From positions 1-64,000 of the forward strand of contig JABXHW010000048.1 in assembly GCA_013373425.1 (NCBI GenBank): DNA of 64,000 nt, written 5' to 3'. Of this stretch, positions 1-7,920 are shown piece after piece (within the stretch, counting starts at the first letter, position 1; each line of letters opens with the position of its first letter). The stretch comes from Flavobacteriia bacterium. Its GTDB lineage: Bacteria; Bacteroidota; Bacteroidia; Flavobacteriales; Schleiferiaceae. Below the pieces are notes generated by a model. The model worked only from the letters and a program-made list of their open reading frames with translations. It was not told the origin of the DNA and did not search any database. The position numbers and the translations under genes were made by a program.

Positions 1-29
1 CTGAGCCAGGATCAAACTCTCCATTGTAA
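1..29 (-). rRNA. rrs: 16S ribosomal RNA, 5' end only (partial)
   Basis: The first 20 bases are the exact reverse complement of the universal bacterial 27F site at the 5' end of 16S rRNA. Transcription runs leftward out of the window, so only about 29 bases of the gene are present. The mature 5' end near position 29 is estimated from typical Bacteroidota 16S starts. The leader and promoters lie to the right, up to about position 500. Confidence 0.93.
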
Positions 30-132
30 GATGTTTGAAACTGTTGTATTCATCAGGCGTCTTCTTTACCTTAAGGATCTCTCTATAAGTCCTCTCAGGG
101 TTTGGCTTTTCCTTTCTTCTTCGTACGCAATA

Positions 133-143
133 TGTTAAAGAAC
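133..143 (-). promoter_or_regulatory. boxA-like antitermination element in the rRNA leader
   Basis: Read on the minus strand the sequence is GTTCTTTAACA, one mismatch from the E. coli rrn boxA core GCTCTTTAACA. It lies about 105 bases upstream of the 16S 5' end and downstream of all three predicted promoters, the expected place for a Nus-factor antitermination site. The motif is seen directly; function is inferred from rRNA operons of other bacteria. Confidence 0.65.
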
Positions 144-206
144 TTCTTTCTGTTTTTCCACCTTTCTCGCGACAACTCGAAAGCTGTGTTGTTCCTGATG
201 GGGCGG

Positions 207-237
207 CAAAAGTAAACCAAGTTTAACTTCTGCACAA
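207..237 (-). promoter_or_regulatory. rRNA operon promoter, proximal
   Basis: On the minus strand this contains TTG (237-235), a 20-base spacer, and TACTTTTG (214-207). This matches the Bacteroidota housekeeping sigma consensus of a -33 TTG and a -7 TAnnTTTG. Transcription would start near position 200 and run into the 16S leader. It is the closest of three similar modules upstream of the rRNA. Confidence 0.7.
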
Positions 238-327
238 CATCTCTCGATGTTTTTTTGACTCTTTTTACGAGCCTCGCTTTTCAAATAACGCGCCTTTTTG
301 AGGTGACCCTCTCAGGCAAAGCGGCTG

Positions 328-359
328 CAAAGGTAAGTCAGTTTAATTTCATCTTCCAA
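328..359 (-). promoter_or_regulatory. rRNA operon promoter, middle
   Basis: On the minus strand this has TTG (359-357) within TTTG, a 21-base spacer, and TACCTTTG (335-328), a full match to the Bacteroidota -33/-7 consensus. The spacer shares an A/T-rich TTTAA-type core with the proximal promoter, which suggests the modules arose by duplication. Confidence 0.72.
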
Positions 360-464
360 ACGTTTTGAAAGAAAAAAGTTAGGCTGTTTGTAATCGGCTC
401 ATTTGCCGATTCTTACCCCGCGCCAAGCGCTATCTTCAATGAACGTCCTCGTTGTTGAGGGCTG

Positions 465-496
465 CAAATGTAAGCCGATTAATTCGTACCGAACAA
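465..496 (-). promoter_or_regulatory. rRNA operon promoter, distal
   Basis: On the minus strand this has TTG (496-494), a 21-base spacer and TACATTTG (472-465). It is the outermost of three consensus modules spaced about 121 and 137 bases apart. It sits only about 35 bases past the stop codon of the upstream SDR gene. No other gene lies in 30-531; the rest is leader and inter-promoter sequence. Confidence 0.7.
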
Positions 497-531
497 GCTT
501 TTGAAAACAAAAAAAGCAGCTCTTTGTACAC

Positions 532-1221
532 TTAAGGTGTAGTGCTACTGATAGGCAGCACTTTACCCTTCAAATATTTTTGCGCTCCCATCGCAAAGTC
601 GGCAATAAACACCGCCATCTCCTCCGGAGAAGTGGGTGCAGCAAAGCCCGGGAAGGCTTCTTCTAACATCTCAGTTTGAACCGCGCCAAGACATAAGGCA
701 TTAAATGCCCACCCCTTTTCCGCAAATTCTTCTTGTAAACATTCCGTTAAACTGGCGACCGCCGCCTTGCTTGAACTATAAGCAGACAGTCCTGGGAACT
801 TCTGGCTCCCCTGAAATCCACCCATGCTCGATATGTTCACCACATGTACGTCGGAAGTAAATAACCCCAAAGTGCGCTGAATGAATTCAAATACACTGAA
901 GACATTCACTTCGTATACCCGACGAAGCTCCTCGGCTGTAATCTCACCGAAAGGCTTATTCACCAAAGAGCCTGCATTATTTATTAGGTGTGAAATCTGA
1001 ATACCCTTTTCGCTCAACTCATTCGCCCAAGCCTCTACCGCTCCCCGATCACTCAGGTCGAGCACCCGATATTCAAGCTTTCCATCACATTCCGCTTGAA
1101 GCGCTTTCAGCTTATCTTCAGATCGAGCAGTTGCAATAACCTGCACACCACGCGAATGCAATTCTTTGGATAAGGCATAGCCAATACCACGACTGGCACC
1201 GGTAACTACTGCTACTTCCAT
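532..1221 (-). CDS. SDR family NAD(P)-dependent oxidoreductase
   Basis: A 229-residue classical short-chain dehydrogenase/reductase. The N-terminal Rossmann motif TGASRGIG is at residues 7-14, NNAG at 81-84, and the catalytic set is Ser131, Tyr148 and Lys152 (YSSSK). Length is normal for the family and there is no signal peptide, so it is cytosolic. The substrate cannot be read from sequence. It starts 6 bases after the FeoB-associated small gene and is probably the last gene of the feo transcript, although SDR enzymes have no known role in iron uptake. The rRNA promoters follow immediately downstream. Confidence 0.9.
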   Translation of the reverse strand: MEVAVVTGASRGIGYALSKELHSRGVQVIATARSEDKLKALQAECDGKLEYRVLDLSDRGAVEAWANELSEKGIQISHLINNAGSLVNKPFGEITAEELRRVYEVNVFSVFEFIQRTLGLFTSDVHVVNISSMGGFQGSQKFPGLSAYSSSKAAVASLTECLQEEFAEKGWAFNALCLGAVQTEMLEEAFPGFAAPTSPEEMAVFIADFAMGAQKYLKGKVLPISSTTP

Positions 1222-1227
1222 GCGATC

Positions 1228-1386
1228 TTATTTAAAAGTGAATGCCGACTTCTTCTTAACCTCTGGTCCGCAGGCACAATCGCCCGATGCGCAACCGACC
1301 TTTCCTTTCTTGGGAACCAAGACTCGGAAGATGGTCCAAATCGCCCAGAAGAATACAACACCTACTATGTAAGTCTGCCAATCCAT
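1228..1386 (-). CDS. FeoB-associated Cys-rich membrane protein
   Basis: A 52-residue protein with one N-terminal membrane helix (about residues 5-24), then a basic stretch and three cysteines at 32, 37 and 39 (GCASGDCACG), ending in a Lys-rich tail. This is the layout of the small FeoB-associated Cys-rich proteins (FeoC-like position) found beside feoB in many bacteria. The start was chosen at 1386 because its ATG overlaps the feoB stop as TAATG, which implies translational coupling; a longer in-frame reading would extend 126 bases into feoB. It may assist FeoB assembly or bind iron or an Fe-S cluster, but the exact role is unknown. Confidence 0.8.
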   Translation of the reverse strand: MDWQTYIVGVVFFWAIWTIFRVLVPKKGKVGCASGDCACGPEVKKKSAFTFK

Positions 1387-3494
1387 TAGATGAGGATTTG
1401 ATAAGTTAATAATGATACAGCGTAAGCAAAGGCTGTCATGAATATGGCTTGGAATATAGGCCACCTCCACGAGTTGGTCTCCTTCCTTACTATGGCAAAT
1501 GTACTCATGCACTGCATCGCGAATGCGTAGAACATCAGAAGGGACATCCCAACGGGCAACGTAAAGAACTTACCTCCTGTTCTTGGGTTCCGCTCCGCAG
1601 CCATGTGCTCCATGACTGTAAGTTCATCTTCTGAACCTACACTATATATGGTAGCCATCGTTCCAACGAACACTTCCCTAGCGGCAAACGAACTGATCAA
1701 GGCAATACCTACTTTCCAATCGTAACCCAAAGGGCGAATCGCTGGTTCAATGCTTCTGCCTAAGTATCCTATATATGAATGCTCCAATCGGTAGCTTTCA
1801 ACTTTACTTTCATAATCCTCTACAGAAATCGCGGTCGTATCCACCTCAGCGGCTACATATTTATCCGCCTCTGTGAAGTGATCATTCGGACCATTCGATG
1901 CCATCACCCATAAGACAATGGAAATAGCAATGATGATCTTACCTGCGTTTGTCACAAAAGACTTCCCCTTGTTCCAAATCGTCATAATGACATTCTTATA
2001 TAGAGGAACACGATACGCGGGCATCTCGACAATAAAGTGCGAAGACGTACGAGTCGGGATGAGCTTACTCATCACCCAGGCAGAACCCAAGGCCATACCA
2101 AATCCAAGCAGGTACATGAACATCAAGACTAATCCCTGAACATTTACCCCAAGTACTTTGTGGGCTGGAATGACAAGTCCAATAAGAACAGTATAAACAG
2201 GAAGACGTGCGGAACAAGTAGTAAACGGGGTCACAAAAATGGTGATCAACCGTTCCTTCCAGCTTTCAATATTACGCGTCGCCATGATGGCAGGGATTGC
2301 ACACGCCGTTCCACTAATCAACGGAACTACGCTCTTCCCACTCAGTCCAAAGCGCTTCATCAATTTGTCCATCAAGAAAACTACTCTGGCCATGTAGCCG
2401 GTCTCCTCCATCAAAGTGATAAAGGTGAAGAGGATGAAAATCTGGGGTAGAAAGATCACTACACCTGCAACCCCAGGAATAATACCATCTGCAATCAAAG
2501 CGGAAAGCGGACCAGGTTCCATGCTGGCTCGAATCCAAATGGAGAATTCACTGAATACGGTATCAATTAACCGCATTGGAAGTTCCGCCCATGAGAAGAT
2601 GGCTTGGAAAATGATGAAAAGTAGACCGAGAAGAATCAGCACACCATATACCTTATGGGTTATGATTCGGTCAAGTCGACCTGTCCAACTCCTATCTAAA
2701 TGTGGCGATACCGTTACCGCCTCTTTTAGTAAATCATTGACAATCTTATAGCGCTGAATCGTTTCACGGATATGCAGCTTCTTTGTATCCACGTCTGAGC
2801 GAAGTGTCAGCTGCTCGATTTCATCACGCTTAACAGAATCGATGTAGCTCAAGTCTTTAATCTGACTGGCAATCAGCCATGCGGCATAATCACCATTCAG
2901 ACTCAAAATCTTTCTTGCGCTCTCGGCATAATTCGGAGCGTCCTCGCGGATATCAAAAACTGGGGGGCGAAGATCATGTGAAAGTTCTAGGATTGATTTT
3001 TTCAGAACATCAATGCCTTCTCCTTTTCTGGCGTTGACCAATACGACCTTTACACCAAAATGCTCTTCGAGTTTGGCGACATCAATCTCAATCCCTTTAC
3101 GACGAACTTGATCGACCATGTTCAAGACCAAAATCGTCGGTAAGCCCAAGTCGAGTACCTGAGTAAAGAGGTAAAGGTTACGCTTCAGGTTTGTAGCGTC
3201 TGCAACGGCAACAATCGCATCGGGACGATCGATATTATCGGGTTCAGTAAGCGTTCTGAGAACAACCTCTTCATCCACAGATGACGGGTGAAGACTATAG
3301 GTTCCAGGTAAATCGACCATCTCAGCGATAGCTCTTCTGTCGAGTTTACTGAAACCCGACTTCTTCTCTACCGTAATCCCTGGGTAATTACTTACTTTTT
3401 GATTGAGCCCTGTAAGCGCATTGAATAAAGAGGACTTTCCGGTATTCGGATTTCCTACCAATGCAACCTTAAGGGCCTTGCGACCTCCAATCAT
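1386..3494 (-). CDS. feoB: Ferrous iron transport protein B
   Basis: A 702-residue FeoB. The N-terminal G domain begins with the P-loop GNPNTGKSS at residues 14-22, followed by the switch region with VDLPGTYSL and the NxxD-type NMVD motif. A helical GDI-like region follows, then the polytopic C-terminal permease with the paired gate-type segments containing PxxxCxxR-like elements. It moves Fe2+ across the inner membrane, powered or regulated by nucleotide hydrolysis. Its start overlaps the end of feoA by 4 bases (ATGA) and its stop overlaps the next small gene, so all three are coupled. Confidence 0.97.
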   Translation of the reverse strand: MIGGRKALKVALVGNPNTGKSSLFNALTGLNQKVSNYPGITVEKKSGFSKLDRRAIAEMVDLPGTYSLHPSSVDEEVVLRTLTEPDNIDRPDAIVAVADATNLKRNLYLFTQVLDLGLPTILVLNMVDQVRRKGIEIDVAKLEEHFGVKVVLVNARKGEGIDVLKKSILELSHDLRPPVFDIREDAPNYAESARKILSLNGDYAAWLIASQIKDLSYIDSVKRDEIEQLTLRSDVDTKKLHIRETIQRYKIVNDLLKEAVTVSPHLDRSWTGRLDRIITHKVYGVLILLGLLFIIFQAIFSWAELPMRLIDTVFSEFSIWIRASMEPGPLSALIADGIIPGVAGVVIFLPQIFILFTFITLMEETGYMARVVFLMDKLMKRFGLSGKSVVPLISGTACAIPAIMATRNIESWKERLITIFVTPFTTCSARLPVYTVLIGLVIPAHKVLGVNVQGLVLMFMYLLGFGMALGSAWVMSKLIPTRTSSHFIVEMPAYRVPLYKNVIMTIWNKGKSFVTNAGKIIIAISIVLWVMASNGPNDHFTEADKYVAAEVDTTAISVEDYESKVESYRLEHSYIGYLGRSIEPAIRPLGYDWKVGIALISSFAAREVFVGTMATIYSVGSEDELTVMEHMAAERNPRTGGKFFTLPVGMSLLMFYAFAMQCMSTFAIVRKETNSWRWPIFQAIFMTAFAYAVSLLTYQILI

Positions 3495-3736
3495 GCTACA
3501 TCCTCTACAGAGTCCTCAAGCAAAATCATCTGAGCCAAGTCTTTACGAATCGCCAAATGATAGTCTGCCATACGGAAGTAAATCGGTCCGTTAAAGGGCG
3601 CGACGTGCTTTACCTCAAGCTCAGTTCCAGGTAAACAGCCCATCTCCAACAATTTCACTGGAAGCGCATCAAGACTGACGTCTCTGATCACTCCAACTTC
3701 TCCAACACGAAGGTCTGCTGCACTCTTCAATCTCAT
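3491..3736 (-). CDS. feoA: Ferrous iron transport protein A
   Basis: An 81-residue FeoA with the usual SH3-like fold pattern: LPVKLLEMGCLPGTELEV, a central PIYFRMADYHLAIRKDLA segment and an acidic end. FeoA is a small cytosolic partner needed for FeoB activity. It is the first gene of the operon, overlapping feoB by 4 bases. A -7-like promoter element is present upstream at 3767-3774. Confidence 0.94.
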   Translation of the reverse strand: MRLKSAADLRVGEVGVIRDVSLDALPVKLLEMGCLPGTELEVKHVAPFNGPIYFRMADYHLAIRKDLAQMILLEDSVEDVA

Positions 3737-3766
3737 CCTTTTTATTTAGACTGATTATAAGTAATG

Positions 3767-3774
3767 CAAACTTA
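3767..3774 (-). promoter_or_regulatory. Probable feo operon promoter (-7 element)
   Basis: On the minus strand the sequence TAAGTTTG fits the TAnnTTTG consensus and lies about 30 bases before the feoA start. No clear TTG is found at the right spacing upstream, so the -33 part is weak. No confident Fur or DtxR operator could be assigned. The rest of the 3737-3906 gap holds the pdhC terminator and no gene. Confidence 0.45.
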
Positions 3775-3858
3775 CGGAATAAGTCGATATGAAAACCATG
3801 ACTTTTGGCAGGATTCTGAGAAAATTCCAAACGCATGTTCACAAGTACAGCAGGGCAC

Positions 3859-3883
3859 AAAAAAAGGCCGCCTAATGGCGACC
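3859..3883 (-). terminator. Intrinsic terminator of the porU-pdhC operon
   Basis: On the minus strand GGTCGCC, loop ATTA, GGCGGCC forms a 7-bp stem with one G-U pair, followed by seven T. It lies 24 bases past the pdhC stop. Confidence 0.85.
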
Positions 3884-3906
3884 TTTCAAAAGAATATATT
3901 CTCTGA

Positions 3907-5169
3907 TTAGAGCAGCATGCTTACTGGCTCCTCCATCATTTGCTTAAAGGTTTGCAAGAATTGAGCACCGGTAGCCCCGTCAACCACTCGGTGGTCACAA
4001 GACATCGTCACTTTCATCACATTGCCTACCACAACTTGTCCATCTTTAACAACAGGCACTTGGCGAATACCGCCTACCGCGAGGATACATGAATCAGGTG
4101 GATTCACAATTGCTGTGAATTCCTCAATTCCGAACATGCCCAAGTTTGAAATGGTGAATGTGTTGCCTTCCCACTCACTTGGTTGAAGCTTCTTGTCCTT
4201 TGCTTTCTGTGCCAATTCTCGAACCTCTTGAGAGATCTGAACTAGACCCTTGGCATTCGAGTGACGAATCACCGGAACGAGCAACCCGTCTTCGACAGCA
4301 ACCGCCACACCCACGTGCACGTGCTTATTCTGACGAATCTTATCTCCCATCCAAGCAGAGTTCACTCCTGGGTGGCGAGTCAAGGCTACAGAAACAGCTT
4401 TGATAACGAGGTCATTGAAAGAAACTTTAACATCACCTCTATCGTTGATGCGCTTACGTGTAGCTACTGCATTATCCATATCGATCTCAATGGTGAGATA
4501 GAAGTGTGGAGCAGTGAACTTGCTTTCCGCTAGACGGCGAGCAATCGTTTTGCGCATTTGAGTAACTGGAATATCCTCATATCCTTCTTCTGCTGAGAAA
4601 GACATGCTTGGGAAAGATGCACCCGACGACTGTGCTGCTGGAGTAGAAGCCGGACTGTATGAATCGATATCACGCTTAACGATACGCCCCCCTTCACCAG
4701 AGCCTTTCACTTCATTCAATGAAATCCCCTTTTCTTCAGCCATCTTCTTAGCCAAAGGTGAAGCTTTCACTCTTCCTTCATTGCTAGAGCTAGATTCAGT
4801 AGGCTCATGAGACGGAGCTTCTTGTTTTGAGGCAGATTCTTCTTTCTCATCAGATGAAGAAGACTCTTCTTTCTTTTCTCCTCCACCTGAACTGTGCTCA
4901 GCGAGGATAGCATCAACATCTTCACCTTCTTCACCAAGAATAGCGAGAACTTCATCAACAGGAGCAGTTGCTCCCTCTTCTACACCTATGTATAGAAGTT
5001 TCCCTTCTTGTCCAGGAAAAGCTTCGAAGTCCATAGTTGCTTTGTCGGTTTCAATTTCCGCCAATAAATCGCCTTCATTGACTTGGTCACCGACCTTCAC
5101 ATGCCATTTTGCAACAACGCCTTCTTCCATGGTGTCGCTCAAGCGAGGCATATTGATAACTACTGCCAT
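3907..5169 (-). CDS. pdhC: Pyruvate dehydrogenase complex E2, dihydrolipoamide acetyltransferase
   Basis: A 420-residue E2. One lipoyl domain (residues 1-78) carries the lipoyl lysine Lys43 in ETDKA. A Ser/Glu-rich linker (90-130) follows, then a peripheral subunit-binding domain (133-168) and the acetyltransferase core (about 190-420) with the catalytic motif DHRVVDG at 392-398. It transfers the acetyl group to CoA in the pyruvate dehydrogenase complex. It lies 24 bases after pdhA. The single lipoyl domain and low-complexity acidic linker are common in this phylum. A 2-oxo acid E2 of the branched-chain type is possible, but the pairing with a pyruvate-type E1 alpha argues for pyruvate. Confidence 0.93.
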   Translation of the reverse strand: MAVVINMPRLSDTMEEGVVAKWHVKVGDQVNEGDLLAEIETDKATMDFEAFPGQEGKLLYIGVEEGATAPVDEVLAILGEEGEDVDAILAEHSSGGGEKKEESSSSDEKEESASKQEAPSHEPTESSSSNEGRVKASPLAKKMAEEKGISLNEVKGSGEGGRIVKRDIDSYSPASTPAAQSSGASFPSMSFSAEEGYEDIPVTQMRKTIARRLAESKFTAPHFYLTIEIDMDNAVATRKRINDRGDVKVSFNDLVIKAVSVALTRHPGVNSAWMGDKIRQNKHVHVGVAVAVEDGLLVPVIRHSNAKGLVQISQEVRELAQKAKDKKLQPSEWEGNTFTISNLGMFGIEEFTAIVNPPDSCILAVGGIRQVPVVKDGQVVVGNVMKVTMSCDHRVVDGATGAQFLQTFKQMMEEPVSMLL

Positions 5170-5193
5170 AGTGTAATTCTTTTGCCGATTGGC

Positions 5194-6189
5194 TTATTCA
5201 GTAATGAATGGATAGTCTTCTTGAACATAGATACCTTCCCAAAGTTCGTGCGCTTCTGGGAAAGGTGATTCTTCTCCGAAATCAACACACTCCTGAACGA
5301 GGTCTTTCACGCGTTGATCGACTTCTGCGAGTTCATCTTCGGATGCCCACTTCTTTTTCAATATCACATCCTTCACCGTAATGATAGGATCGATCTTCTG
5401 ATACTCTGCTACCTCATCCTTAGTTCGGTATTTTTGAGCATCACTCATAGAGTGTCCCTTGTATCTATAAGTACGGATCTCGAGAAGCGTTGGACCACCG
5501 CCGCTACGAGCGCGGTCGATTGCCTCTTGCATTTCCTCATAAACCACTTTTGGATCCATCCCTTCTACCGGCTTGCAAGGCATTTCATATCCCAAGCCAA
5601 GCTTATAGATGTCGGTGTGATTTGCTGTTCTCTCCACAGAAGTACCCATAGCGTAACCGTTGTTCTCGATTACGAATACTACTGGAAGGTTCCACAACAT
5701 TGCAAGGTTCATGGTTTCGTGGAATGAACCCTGGCGAACAGCTCCGTCTCCCATATAACACATGGTAACGTTCTTGTCACCTTTGTATTTGTCAGCGAAT
5801 GCCAAACCTGCGCCCAAAGGAATTTGTCCACCAACAATGCCGTGTCCGCCATAGAAATGGTGCTCCTTGCTAAACATGTGCATGGATCCACCTTTTCCTC
5901 TAGATGTACCATCCACTTTACCCATGAGCTCGGCCATAATCTTTCGCGGATCAACACCTAAGCCAATAGGTTGAACGTGGTTACGGTATGCCGTGATCAT
6001 CTTATCCCCTTCTTCCATTGCGAGAAGTGCTCCTGCAAGAACAGCTTCTTGGCCATTGTATAGGTGAAGGAATCCACGGATCTTCTGCTGGATATAAAGA
6101 GCGGCACTCATGTCTTCGAACTTTCGCCAGAAGAGCATGTCTTCGTACCACTTCAAATAAACCTCTTTGGTCAGCTTCTTCTTTGCCAT
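5194..6189 (-). CDS. pdhA: Pyruvate dehydrogenase E1 component, alpha subunit
   Basis: A 331-residue E1 alpha subunit of the alpha2-beta2 type. The thiamine diphosphate motif runs from GDG (147-149) to NN (176-177), and a phosphorylation-loop-like segment YRYKGHSMSDAQKYR lies near residue 245. It decarboxylates pyruvate and passes the acetyl unit to the E2 lipoyl group. The E1 beta and E3 genes are not in the window. It is followed by pdhC and preceded by cdd, in the same transcript as porU and porV. A -7-like element at 6213-6220 may give it an extra promoter. Confidence 0.94.
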   Translation of the reverse strand: MAKKKLTKEVYLKWYEDMLFWRKFEDMSAALYIQQKIRGFLHLYNGQEAVLAGALLAMEEGDKMITAYRNHVQPIGLGVDPRKIMAELMGKVDGTSRGKGGSMHMFSKEHHFYGGHGIVGGQIPLGAGLAFADKYKGDKNVTMCYMGDGAVRQGSFHETMNLAMLWNLPVVFVIENNGYAMGTSVERTANHTDIYKLGLGYEMPCKPVEGMDPKVVYEEMQEAIDRARSGGGPTLLEIRTYRYKGHSMSDAQKYRTKDEVAEYQKIDPIITVKDVILKKKWASEDELAEVDQRVKDLVQECVDFGEESPFPEAHELWEGIYVQEDYPFITE

Positions 6190-6212
6190 ATCAGCTAAAT
6201 GATTTCGAATGG

Positions 6213-6220
6213 CAAATCTA
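6213..6220 (-). promoter_or_regulatory. Possible internal promoter for pdhA (-7 element)
   Basis: TAGATTTG on the minus strand matches TAnnTTTG and lies 24-31 bases before the pdhA start, in the 49-base gap after cdd. The -33 TTG is not evident, so this is a tentative call. Confidence 0.35.
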
Positions 6221-6238
6221 ATACAAATAGAGTGGAAC

Positions 6239-6712
6239 TCAGCCTAAGCGATCGGCATGAAATGCAAAAGGTATCAAGTCGGCCACTGATTTTGTGATTA
6301 GCACCTTTCCTTCTTCATCTACAAACAGCACTCGAATGGGTTGAGACTGACGATTTTCCGACTCCATCATAACCTGTCGGCATGCACCACAACTCGTTGC
6401 AGGAACGTCTCCAATACTTTGAGTTAGAATCACCAAGGTTTCTACTTTTGAAGTAGGATAATGTGCGCCGGCGGCGAACAATGCAACACGTTCGGCACAA
6501 AGTCCGGAGGGATATGCAGCGTTTTCTTGATTGAGACCAGCGACGGTTTCGCCCGACTCCATCTTCGCAACTGCCGACACCTTAAAACGAGAATAGGGAG
6601 CATATGCGTGCTCCCTATTCTGTTTTGCTATATGTATCAACTCGCGATCTGCTTCGTTCAAATCTTTAATAGAACCGATTTCAAAATCAGCCGACCAAGT
6701 CAATTTCTTCAT
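6239..6712 (-). CDS. cdd: Cytidine deaminase
   Basis: A 157-residue zinc-dependent cytidine deaminase of the homotetrameric type. Zinc ligands and catalytic residues are seen as Cys72 and Glu74 (LCAERV) and as Cys108 and Cys111 (SCGACRQ). The substrate-site pattern YAPYSRFKV is at 37-45. It converts cytidine and deoxycytidine to uridine forms for pyrimidine salvage. It sits between porV (10 bases upstream) and pdhA. The order porU-porV-cdd-pdhA-pdhC is, as far as I know, a recurrent arrangement in Flavobacteriia without an obvious functional reason. Confidence 0.94.
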   Translation of the reverse strand: MKKLTWSADFEIGSIKDLNEADRELIHIAKQNREHAYAPYSRFKVSAVAKMESGETVAGLNQENAAYPSGLCAERVALFAAGAHYPTSKVETLVILTQSIGDVPATSCGACRQVMMESENRQSQPIRVLFVDEEGKVLITKSVADLIPFAFHADRLG

Positions 6713-6722
6713 TCAATACTTT

Positions 6723-7871
6723 TTAGAAGCTCATCATAAGCGACAAGCGCAATGTGTTCTCCAATGGTGAGCGCACCGTTGTATTCGCTGGAATCAAGTA
6801 GCTAAAATCGAAACCAAATTGGCTATAGCGAATACCAACACCCATGGTGAAGTACTTTCTATTTCCCTTTGATTGAGTTTCGTGCTGATATCCACCGCGA
6901 ACCGCGAAGATGCCATCGTACCAGTACTCCGCAGCAACGTTGTACATGTTCTCTCTCCAAAACTCGTCCCATCCATCAGGCTTAGCTCCTGGATCCAATG
7001 ATTGTAGAATTCCAGGAATCACACCTACATTATCATCTTCTCCTTCGAGAATATTACCCTGATCATCTTTAACTGGAGCCGTTGGAACCAAAAGACGGTT
7101 CACGTCTGCTAGGAAGGTGATAGAGTTATACTGATCAATCTGCAGTTCGTATCCGAAGCCCAAGCGCATATTGGTCGGAAGGAAGTCTTCACGTCCACCG
7201 TCGCTGTAGCTGATCTTTGCACCTACGTTTGAAATGTTACCACCGAAGAGCAAACGACCTCTCTGACCGTCTCCAAGATTCATCTCTGGACCGCGGTAGT
7301 ACGCTGAAACGTCTGTGCTCACAGATTGGCCAGGGCGAATACCAGCGGCTTGTCCTTGAGTAAGGTCAGAGAAGATGTAGCGCAATGCGATACCTGCAGA
7401 CCAATACTCAGATAGCTTCAAAGCATATCCAACATCAGCCGACATTTCGTAAGGATTAAATGTTCCTTGGAATGCGCCTTGTTGATTCCTAAATGTGATA
7501 TCACCGAGTGAGAAGTAACGAATAGAGGCTCCGATAGATTGATTCTCGTCAATGGCAGTTACAAAACTCACATAAGACAAGTCGATATCAGGAACCAATC
7601 GGTTCAACCACGGAGTGTAGTTCAATGCTACTTCGGTTTCTCCTTCTTCTAGGAAAGCCAATTTGGCAATGTTCCAGAAAGTCGCGTTCGCATCAACCGA
7701 ACTCGCTGCTCCTGTATTTGCCATACCACCGTGTCGCGCATCTGGGCCAATAGCCAAGACAGGCACTGCGGAGGTTACAACTTCCAATCGATCGCCAAAG
7801 GCGGTTTGAGCGCTAACAAATGCAGGTGTTCCAAATAATACGATGCCTGCAACTAGGCCTTTAATTCTCAT
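6723..7871 (-). CDS. porV: Type IX secretion system outer membrane shuttle protein PorV
   Basis: A 382-residue outer-membrane beta-barrel of the PorV/LptO family. A signal peptide covers about residues 1-21 (MRIKGLVAGIVLFGTPAFVSA). The N-terminal region with ARHGGMANTGAASSVDANA and the SIGASIRYFSLGDI strand are typical. PorV carries T9SS cargo from the SprA translocon to the PorU sortase complex on the cell surface. An ATG at 7871 was chosen because it gives a clean signal peptide; a GTG 24 bases earlier would lie on a promoter-like motif. The gene follows porU by 49 bases. Confidence 0.93.
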   Translation of the reverse strand: MRIKGLVAGIVLFGTPAFVSAQTAFGDRLEVVTSAVPVLAIGPDARHGGMANTGAASSVDANATFWNIAKLAFLEEGETEVALNYTPWLNRLVPDIDLSYVSFVTAIDENQSIGASIRYFSLGDITFRNQQGAFQGTFNPYEMSADVGYALKLSEYWSAGIALRYIFSDLTQGQAAGIRPGQSVSTDVSAYYRGPEMNLGDGQRGRLLFGGNISNVGAKISYSDGGREDFLPTNMRLGFGYELQIDQYNSITFLADVNRLLVPTAPVKDDQGNILEGEDDNVGVIPGILQSLDPGAKPDGWDEFWRENMYNVAAEYWYDGIFAVRGGYQHETQSKGNRKYFTMGVGIRYSQFGFDFSYLIPANTTVRSPLENTLRLSLMMSF

Positions 7872-7894
7872 ATTTCGCGAATAGGTTGAGGACA

Positions 7895-7902
7895 CAAATA
7901 TA
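7895..7902 (-). promoter_or_regulatory. Possible internal porV promoter (-7 element)
   Basis: TATATTTG on the minus strand fits TAnnTTTG, lies in the porU-porV gap, and would place a start site about 18 bases before the porV ATG. The -33 region is inside the porU stop region and poorly matched. Confidence 0.35.
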
Positions 7903-7920
7903 GGTCTATCTTTATAAGAC

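Noticed and set aside
3741-3766. Fur or DtxR box upstream of feoA
   Set aside because: The A/T-rich sequence has no clear palindrome matching a known iron-regulator consensus.
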